Origin: Leucaena leucocephala
Lineage: Eukaryota; Streptophyta; Magnoliopsida; Fabales; Fabaceae
Direction: 5' to 3'
Assembly: GCA_037074615.1 (NCBI GenBank)
Contig: CM073532.1
Location: 13,042,001-13,106,000 of the forward strand
DNA length: 64,000 nucleotides
The position numbers and the translations under genes were made by a program. Below, piece by piece: positions 61,701 through 64,000 of this stretch (position 1 is the first letter of the stretch; each line of letters opens with the position of its first letter). The notes beneath the pieces are model-generated. The model ran no database searches, was not told the DNA's origin, and was given only the letters and a program-made list of their open reading frames with translations.

Positions 61701-61753
61701 ATGATCCGCCGAGGCTGTGGCTGCTGCTCCGAAGGCCCCGCTCGGGACGACAT
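28660..61753 (-). CDS. CALS3: Callose synthase (1,3-beta-glucan synthase), CALS3/GSL12-like, 42 coding exons
   Basis: The product is a plasma-membrane enzyme that polymerises UDP-glucose into callose; Arabidopsis CALS3 acts at plasmodesmata. Reading the minus strand, I placed 42 exons with GT-AG borders and matching phases. Their lengths sum to 5850 nt, that is 1949 residues plus a TAG stop at 28660-28662; the family is usually about 1950. The start ATG at 61751-61753 opens MSSRAGPSEQQPQPRRIMRT, whose first residues are typical of CALS3 rather than CALS1/2. The end, GGQRKERSSRNKE, is the family C-terminus. Order: Vta1-like N-terminal domain, FKS1_dom1, first membrane block, large cytosolic glucan synthase loop, second membrane block. 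No stop or frameshift was found in any exon. Introns 12, 14 and 33 are enlarged by transposons. Membership in GSL is certain; orthology to CALS3 rests on remembered family sequence. Confidence 0.95.
29351..29660. repeat. Dispersed repeat in intron 41, related to one in intron 33
   Basis: It shares the blocks GATCAATTATTAAGGATGAC, ATATTAACATTTAGCAT, TATAGTGAAATAGA and GGGATAAGCTGATA with 44095-44480, in the same order and orientation. Intron 41 (28909-30093) is otherwise AT-rich without recognisable features. Confidence 0.6.
31829..48207 (-). CDS. CALS3: CALS3-like exons 21-37: central cytosolic glucan synthase loop, residues 757 to about 1446
   Basis: Exons in transcript order: 48073-48207, 47893-47987, 47655-47739, 47422-47582, 47010-47133, 46823-46923, 46602-46737, 46359-46510, 45741-45850, 45516-45641, 45311-45379, 44993-45179, 44766-44916, 32734-32853, 32544-32662, 32364-32447, 31829-31941. 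This hydrophilic region forms the catalytic part of plant and fungal 1,3-beta-glucan synthases (PF02364). Typical blocks are visible: VPYWADRELDLIQWPPFL, SVLTPYYTEEVLFSL, LRLWASYRGQTLTRTVRGMM, QCQAVADMKFTYVVSCQQYG, IKLPGPAILGEGKPENQNHA and GLREHIFTG. Exon 30 ends at a donor reading GTCGCC, poor after the invariant GT. Exons 33 and 34 are parted by an 11,912-bp intron (32854-44765). Residues ICNSEMNLLL in exons 22-23 differ from ISDREMDLLL in relatives, an unusual but in-frame change. Confidence 0.92.
33664..33892 (+). repeat. 5' LTR of Copia copy 1
   Basis: About 230 bp ending just before the primer-binding site at 33893. The start near GTAGAAGATATTAG is approximate, because the terminal TG has decayed. 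Confidence 0.6.
34475..35022 (+). pseudogene. Copia copy 1 gag remnant with CCHC zinc knuckle
   Basis: The frame contains VRGRLLSHIPLPSVAEAFAL and then CEHCRKLGHTKDR, the zinc-knuckle start seen intact in copy 2 (CTHCNKPGHTRDRC). The stop after KDRR corresponds to the next codon after the knuckle. The upstream gag (from about 33930) is shifted between frames. The repeat CCCAAAGACAAGCAACAAG around 34768-34806 is a short tandem duplication. Confidence 0.75.
35028..36207 (+). pseudogene. Copia copy 1 protease and integrase remnant with an internal duplication
   Basis: A protease-like DSGTSDHMTDD is readable at about 35089, and integrase blocks SDLWGPSRV, TDNGTEYVYQ and PQQNGIFERKNRH from about 35670 to 36170. 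Two features are odd. A 29-bp segment around GGTACCATTAATGTTTC is repeated in tandem (about 35207-35265). The integrase segment VFLLKDK...TFIDF...TQF occurs twice (about 35764-35880 and 35885-36000), so part of the core is duplicated. Stops and shifts make it non-functional. Confidence 0.75.
36574..37739 (+). pseudogene. Copia copy 1 reverse transcriptase remnant
   Basis: The frames give KARLVAQGFSQIYGIDYSET, MDVKNTFLNGDLKEEVYMKM and then VVYVDDIVLTRDD, so the catalytic YVDD box is still present at about 37530. In-frame stops interrupt the chain near 37047, 37374 and 37424. This copy is a useful reference for what copy 2 has lost. Confidence 0.8.
37844..38475 (+). pseudogene. Copia copy 1 RNase H remnant
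   Basis: The sequence includes KRSTSGYAMFV, SVVARSSAEAEYRAIAPGI and PSKEQTADVLTKGLARDKFE, the standard Copia RNase H and C-terminal tail. A stop replaces the codon after YAMFV (near 38084). The frame ends at YALT just before the polypurine tract. Confidence 0.8.
38545..38798 (+). repeat. 5' LTR of Copia copy 2
   Basis: 254 bp, TG...CA. It contains a tandem AGAGAATACCGGGATTG pair and the AT-rich GTGTATATATGTAACAC region that probably serves as promoter. Confidence 0.93.
38933..41509 (+). CDS. Copia copy 2 gag-protease-integrase reading frame
   Basis: An 858-codon open frame. It encodes a UBN2-type gag, a CCHC zinc knuckle at residues 211-224 (CTHCNKPGHTRDRC), an aspartic protease motif DSGASDHM at residue 360, a GAG-pre-integrase segment LWHKRLGHPNIHYMCKMF, and the integrase core with D551, D614 and E650, the canonical DD35E spacing. 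The first ATG used here is probably internal: the same frame continues upstream (LTSENYLDWS) but is cut by a TAG where a Trp codon is expected at about 38928. The frame stops at TAA (41507-41509) where copy 1 has CAA, a C-to-T change. It is a retrotransposon gene, not a host gene. Confidence 0.88.
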   Translation: MLLALDGRDRLDFIYNDLPSSDDAISRRRWKSDNAIVASWLLNSMLPAMRRSFMFLTSAKSIWFAVKEAYGKRPNDSLLFDLRARLWKVKQGPRLLNAYYLEKTALWQELDLLQQRVWKNAEDGAEYRRALEERLFEFLVGLNPVYDEARGRLLSRVPLPSVSEAFTLLRDEESRRQVMFSDGPTPQPSPEASALAVRSSDSGSRKERPTCTHCNKPGHTRDRCWDLHGKPPDWRPKHRKPKGHIAESTGPEEVDPNRAAHVTSHTGNGSHMRAGPNPSNPYNSITAGPSSSLPYTSTSGGPLHAGPTFETDPLAMILERLNALENQTRKPVASVVQRGNFFKALTTIKGKNVGPCWIVDSGASDHMNDDISLFSSYTPATSHLTVKIADASNSLVAGSGAITVSDTLTLHDVLHVPKLKCNLLSVSQLNQRERCHTDFFATHCVFQDLLTGTTIGVAKELDELYYLNDCQNSVPYLCNKVSLPRTSQMELWHKRLGHPNIHYMCKMFPSLCLNKNSEFYCDSCELAKHHRTSFPSTPYRPSKPFSLIHSDLWGPSRVKNCTHSKWFITLIYDHTRVSWIFLLKDKTAVSQTFINFYHMILTQFDTKIQTLHTDNGTEYFNHHLSTFLQQHGITHKSSCPHSPQQNGIAERKNRHLLETARALLFSSHVPTYHWDDAILTATYLLNQMPCKPQSFQTPLQVLHRTFNIPHLENTLPLRVFGCTTFVHLHHTHKLEPKAVKCIYLGPAGNQKGYKCFDPISKRLYVTCDVTFHEKVPFYTSSSGQGENWSEREPQTNQLDTELIYEPNQICTLKETVQGMPQEYEGNSSLRGDTNKWGQVYTSRNRDMTSNIPQATDTL
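41543..42199 (+). pseudogene. Copia copy 2 reverse transcriptase, truncated by deletion of the YVDD region
   Basis: The frame runs from HDDLDLPIAIRKQPRSC through GCKWVFTPKYCADGSLDKYK and HQRDVKNAFLNGELKEEVYM to LKQSPRAWFERF. It then joins directly to KYFLGMEIARS in another frame. Relative to copy 1 about 190 bp are missing, including the catalytic YVDD box. The loss also shifts the frame, giving a stop at 42199. Confidence 0.88.
42156..43025 (+). pseudogene. Copia copy 2 RT tail and RNase H with premature stops
   Basis: After the deletion the chain continues ISQKKYILDLLRETGMLGCK and then meets two adjacent stops at 42354-42359, where a Tyr-Gln pair is expected. It resumes as MVGKLIYLSHTRPDIAYDVS. 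RNase H motifs KSTSGYVTYVWGN and ARSSAEAEFRAIALRICEGL follow, and a TGA (about 42738) replaces an Arg codon. The end, ADVLTKGLPQDKFKYLIGKL, is intact. Confidence 0.85.
43033..43286 (+). repeat. 3' LTR of Copia copy 2
   Basis: 254 bp, identical to the 5' LTR except for one base. It is preceded by the polypurine tract at 43022-43032. Confidence 0.93.
44095..44661. repeat. Dispersed repeat in intron 33, related to one in intron 41
   Basis: The segment containing GATCAATTATTAAGGATGAC, ATATTAACATTTAG and TATAGTGAAATAGA is shared with 29351-29660. The outer ends (GTTATCAAATCAGG near 44097; the reverse complement of the right end begins GTTATTAGAATCGC) look like a degenerate inverted repeat, so a MITE is possible. 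There is no coding capacity. Confidence 0.6.
48757..54279 (-). CDS. CALS3: CALS3-like exons 13-20: first transmembrane block, residues 454-756
   Basis: Exons in transcript order: 54157-54279, 53934-54051, 49796-50130, 49571-49623, 49419-49479, 49052-49133, 48923-48972, 48757-48843. Hydrophobic segments are visible in exon 13 (WSFFILCLQ, continuing into AMIIVAW of exon 14), exon 15 (AAAWVIVLSVTYAYTW and LFILAVVAYLSPNMLAAVLF), exon 17 (FWILLIITKLAFSYYIE) and exon 19 (VVIALWAPIIL, continuing into VYFMDTQIW of exon 20). These are the N-terminal membrane spans that flank the catalytic loop in the family. Exon 14 and exon 15 are separated by a 3.8-kb intron that contains two transposon insertions, yet the split glycine/alanine codons join correctly. 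Confidence 0.92.
50319..50612 (+). pseudogene. Copia RNase H relic in intron 14
   Basis: The open frame reads ALTCDNQAALYITSNPIFHE followed by TTKYIEIDCY, matching the end of a Copia RNase H domain (usual form CDNQAALHIASNPVFHERTKHIEIDCH). The domain start and the rest of pol are absent and no LTRs are seen nearby, so this is a decayed fragment. It lies on the + strand, antisense to the host gene. Confidence 0.75.
52118..52458 (-). repeat. 3' LTR of TRIM copy B
   Basis: Left LTR on the + strand, about 341 bp. It begins TGTGGAAATTTG and ends TTCTCAACA on the + strand. It contains the TATA-like minus-strand sequence CTATATAAAGG and is bordered inside by the polypurine tract. Confidence 0.85.
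52990..53331 (-). repeat. 5' LTR of TRIM copy B
   Basis: Right LTR, about 342 bp, beginning TGTGAAAATTTG and ending TTCTCAACA on the + strand. The primer-binding site lies directly to its left. Confidence 0.85.
54280..56550 (-). other. Intron 12 of the callose synthase gene, 2.3 kb
   Basis: Bounded by exon 12 (ends 56551, donor GTAAGAAG) and exon 13 (starts 54279). It contains a Stowaway-type MITE at 55753-56067. The rest is AT-rich with no recognisable element. Confidence 0.85.
55751..56069. mobile_element. Stowaway-type MITE in intron 12
   Basis: The two ends form imperfect terminal inverted repeats. The left end begins TACTCCCTCCAATC and the right end, reverse-complemented, begins TACTCCCTGCAGTC; similarity continues for about 30 bases. 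TA dinucleotides at 55751-55752 and 56068-56069 fit the TA target duplication of Tc1/mariner-derived Stowaway elements. Length is about 315 bp with no coding capacity. Confidence 0.8.
56551..61753 (-). CDS. CALS3: CALS3-like exons 1-12: cytosolic N-terminal region, residues 1-453
   Basis: Exons in transcript order: 61564-61753, 61175-61275, 60410-60534, 60234-60327, 59982-60092, 59309-59425, 59060-59152, 58020-58111, 57577-57703, 56961-57098, 56729-56805, 56551-56644. Exon 1 carries LRVANEVEKTHPRVAYL and exon 4 carries TKAYQTANVLFEVLKAVN, both in the Vta1/callose-synthase N-terminal domain. Exon 9 carries LYLLIWGEAANLRFMPECLC, the start of FKS1_dom1 (about residue 310 onwards). Compared with what I recall of Arabidopsis CALS3, the region after SVDCFRLGWPMRADADFF is short (PDEPRSFDKSNDNKPPGRDR), the least conserved part of this half. 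Several small shadow reading frames here are simply exons read into introns. Confidence 0.92.
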
Positions 61754-62180
61754 TTTCTCGCACTCGGATCAAACACCCAGAATCCTGCTCCACCCACCGA
61801 CCGAAGAAAACGAAAATGAGTAATAATCAACCCCAAAAGCTCAAATCACACAGAACAACAAAAGCATTACAAGATCAAGCATACAGAAGCACATGGCTGC
61901 ATTAGGAAAAAAGAGAAAGAGAAAAAGTACCCACTTAAATGACTTAAAAGCTAAGTCTCTGATTCCACCATCTTCACCCAGAAAAGCGTTACACTCTTTA
62001 GTTGAAATGCAGTGACGAATAGGAACAATTCGTTTGCATTAAGGCAGAAAGCTTACAAATGAAGCTAAAAAAGTGAGTTGAACCGAAAGAAGAAGAAACC
62101 CTAGGAGAGAGAAGAATGCAGGTGGAGAGGAGAAGGATAAAGACCCTCAGGATGCAACTGCAAGAATAAGCTACTTTGGA
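61754..62180 (-). promoter_or_regulatory. Probable 5' UTR of the callose synthase gene with one intron
   Basis: Upstream of the ATG the minus strand carries a pyrimidine-rich acceptor (about 61785) and, further up, a donor-like ATTT|GTAAGC (last exon base about 62057). This suggests a non-coding first exon of roughly 62057 to 62170, a UTR intron 61785-62056 and a 31-nt UTR remainder before the ATG. The first exon is CT-rich and includes TAGGGTTT (62096-62104 region), a telo-box-like element common near plant transcription starts. This is inferred from splice-like motifs only. Confidence 0.45.
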
Positions 62181-62199
62181 GCTAGGAAAACCAAAAGAA

Positions 62200-62215
62200 G
62201 CGAGAGTATATGAAC
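62200..62215 (-). promoter_or_regulatory. Possible TATA element for the callose synthase gene
   Basis: The minus strand reads CATATACTC here, about 35-40 bases upstream of the start of the CT-rich putative first exon. The match to a TATA box is weak and many plant housekeeping promoters lack one. Confidence 0.25.
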
Positions 62216-64000
62216 TTTTAAGGAAAAGTTACCAATGTGTGTGCAAAACCAGTATCGTCTGCAGTAGTAGGTGTGGGGTCAGAGTCTTTCGGACCTTGTT
62301 TCAAAATTAGGACGATAATATTCTCCCTTTGAAAAGACCATAATGCCCCTGAATTTCGGTTTCTGCTTCACAGCTGTTTAGCTTTTCGAGGTCTTAAAAA
62401 GAATAAAAGCTGAAACAAATAATTTCATTTTTTGTAATTTTAATTAATTTTAAATAACCAGAAATCGTGGCCCACCGCCCATACTTTAGGGATGTTTAAA
62501 TTTTAAATTCCGAAATGGAATGTGATTGGATTCGTGATGATCCAACGGTAAAAAATCGATCAGAAAAAAGGAACCGTTTCGAGAAACTGATTTGACAATT
62601 TTACCCTATGAGATGCGGTGAATCTCCGATGATCTAATCCTTTCCGGACGCTGGGAGGGTATATTTGTCTGTACAAAGCATATATTTGTAGAGCTAAATC
62701 TATTTATAATAAATTAATAATTATGACAAAAAAAATATCTACCTTATATTAATGTTTTAAGAGATTTCAAAAAAAATAATAAAATCAAATTAAATTAAAA
62801 TCTATATAATTAAGTGATTCAAAAAAAATATTAAAAAAAGATAGGAATCCCTTTATTTTGTTTCTAATTACATAAATCTTTCTTTTATTTTAAAAATTCA
62901 TGCTTGAATCAATTTATTTAATTTTGTTAAAAATACTATAATTATAATGTATTTTATTAATTAAAATTAAATTATTCTATGAAAATAGAAGTAGATATAT
63001 TACATTTAACTTAAAATGAATTACATATATTATTTATACATCTTATATTTATAGGTTATTAATATTAAGGATTTCTATAATTTTTATAAATATAAAAAAA
63101 ATATTATACATCAGGGCATAGAGAATAACCAGTAGAAATAAAGGATATAGGATAAGTAATTAGAAAGTTAAACAAGCTTTTGGAAATAGAGGGACTTAAA
63201 CCCTCATAGTTTCAAAAATATCACATATTTTATTTTTAATTATAATTTTATTATTGTTGGCATTGACATGTAGAAATATAAGGAGACTCTAATTATTCTC
63301 TTTTGCCATCTTCAAAAAGATTTATTATCTTCAGTATATTTTTTTTTTCTTTTCTTGTCACATTGTAGTCAAGGATTATTATAGGCTAAAATATATTTTT
63401 ATTTTTTAAAAATTTATATCAAATTTTATTTTATTTTTAAAGTGCATTTATAGTCCATAATATTAACATGGTTAATTTCACTTAATAAAAAAATATTAAT
63501 ATTGTATAAACGATGATTATATAATTAAATACTAATAAAACGTGATTAGATATTAATTTTTTAGTATAACATATTATATTTTAAACCTAGTAAAGTAGAA
63601 CAGAGTTAAAATAAAATCAGTGTTTAGATTTTAATGAGTTTAATTTAAAAAAAATAAAATCAGGTAAATTAATCTCTATTTAATTAATTTTCCTTACCTT
63701 TTATCTTACACTTTTTACTAAAAACCTTATTAAAATATCATCCCCTATTTTATTTTAAATCTTTTTTAATGTACATAATTTAAGTATAAATATCTTTTTA
63801 TTAGAGATAATTATATTCGAGGTACCGTCGGGTACTAAACGTAAACATCTCTTTTAGCAGTTATTAGAATATTGGTTCACTACATTATTAGAGACTAACA
63901 CTTCCACTAGACACAACTCCCATATATAAAGATTAAAATTTAATAATACTTTATTAGATTTAATAGCATAATCATCATTTAAATTTGTTGAATTAATATA
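62216..64000. other. Upstream intergenic region of the callose synthase gene
   Basis: Promoter-proximal sequence to about 62650 is of mixed composition. Beyond about 62700 it is very AT-rich with no open frame, RNA gene or transposon end that I recognise. Confidence 0.5.

Noticed and set aside
61547..61905. Plus-strand frames opposite exon 1 of the synthase
   Set aside because: Antisense shadows of the coding exon and 5' UTR.
1..64000. tRNA, rRNA or other structured RNA genes
   Set aside because: I saw no tRNA-like cloverleaf; the only tRNA-like matches are primer-binding sites of retroelements.

Overview
The window is nuclear DNA of a flowering plant, most likely a eudicot. The evidence is a spliced gene with GT-AG introns, a callose synthase of the land-plant GSL family, long AT-rich non-coding stretches, and abundant plant-type LTR retrotransposons and a Stowaway MITE. 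There is one host gene. The species cannot be named from the sequence.

Layout. From 1 to about 24 kb is a pile of nested retrotransposons. A decayed Athila-like Gypsy element runs on the + strand from 1868 to 12052. One long solo LTR (family L) is inserted in its 5' LTR (1-1867, minus). Another sits in its pol gene (7307-10256, plus, with the target duplication CTTCC). Two more family L copies follow on the minus strand (12053-14855 and 15234-19741). The last of these is split by a roughly 1.9-kb Copia-type solo LTR (16444-18359). An opposite-strand relative of that LTR lies at 21932-23976. Between them are a 3' Copia fragment whose LTR is full of small hairpin dyads (19742 to about 21130) and the 5' part of a minus-strand Copia element (21180-21931). 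A TRIM-type miniature LTR element with intact target duplications is at 24428-25767, and AT-rich spacer with MITE remains continues to about 28.5 kb.

From 61753 down to 28660 on the minus strand lies a complete callose synthase gene. I could assign 42 coding exons that join without a frame error into 1949 codons. The protein most resembles Arabidopsis CALS3/GSL12. The gene is stretched by insertions: intron 33 (11.9 kb) holds two Copia elements of one family, the younger inserted in the 3' LTR of the older; intron 14 (3.8 kb) holds a second TRIM and a Copia RNase H relic; intron 12 holds a Stowaway MITE; introns 33 and 41 share another dispersed repeat. None of these touches a coding exon. 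Upstream of about 62.2 kb is the likely promoter, followed by AT-rich spacer with no gene that I can see.

The most unusual signals are short CG-centred palindromes scattered at regular spacing in LTR or leader RNA regions of unrelated elements (GTCGCGAC in the Athila element and in both Copia solo LTRs; TTATCGATAA-type dyads in the SIRE-like LTR), an exact 51-bp minisatellite in one LTR, and a very young Copia copy that has lost its reverse-transcriptase active-site segment.
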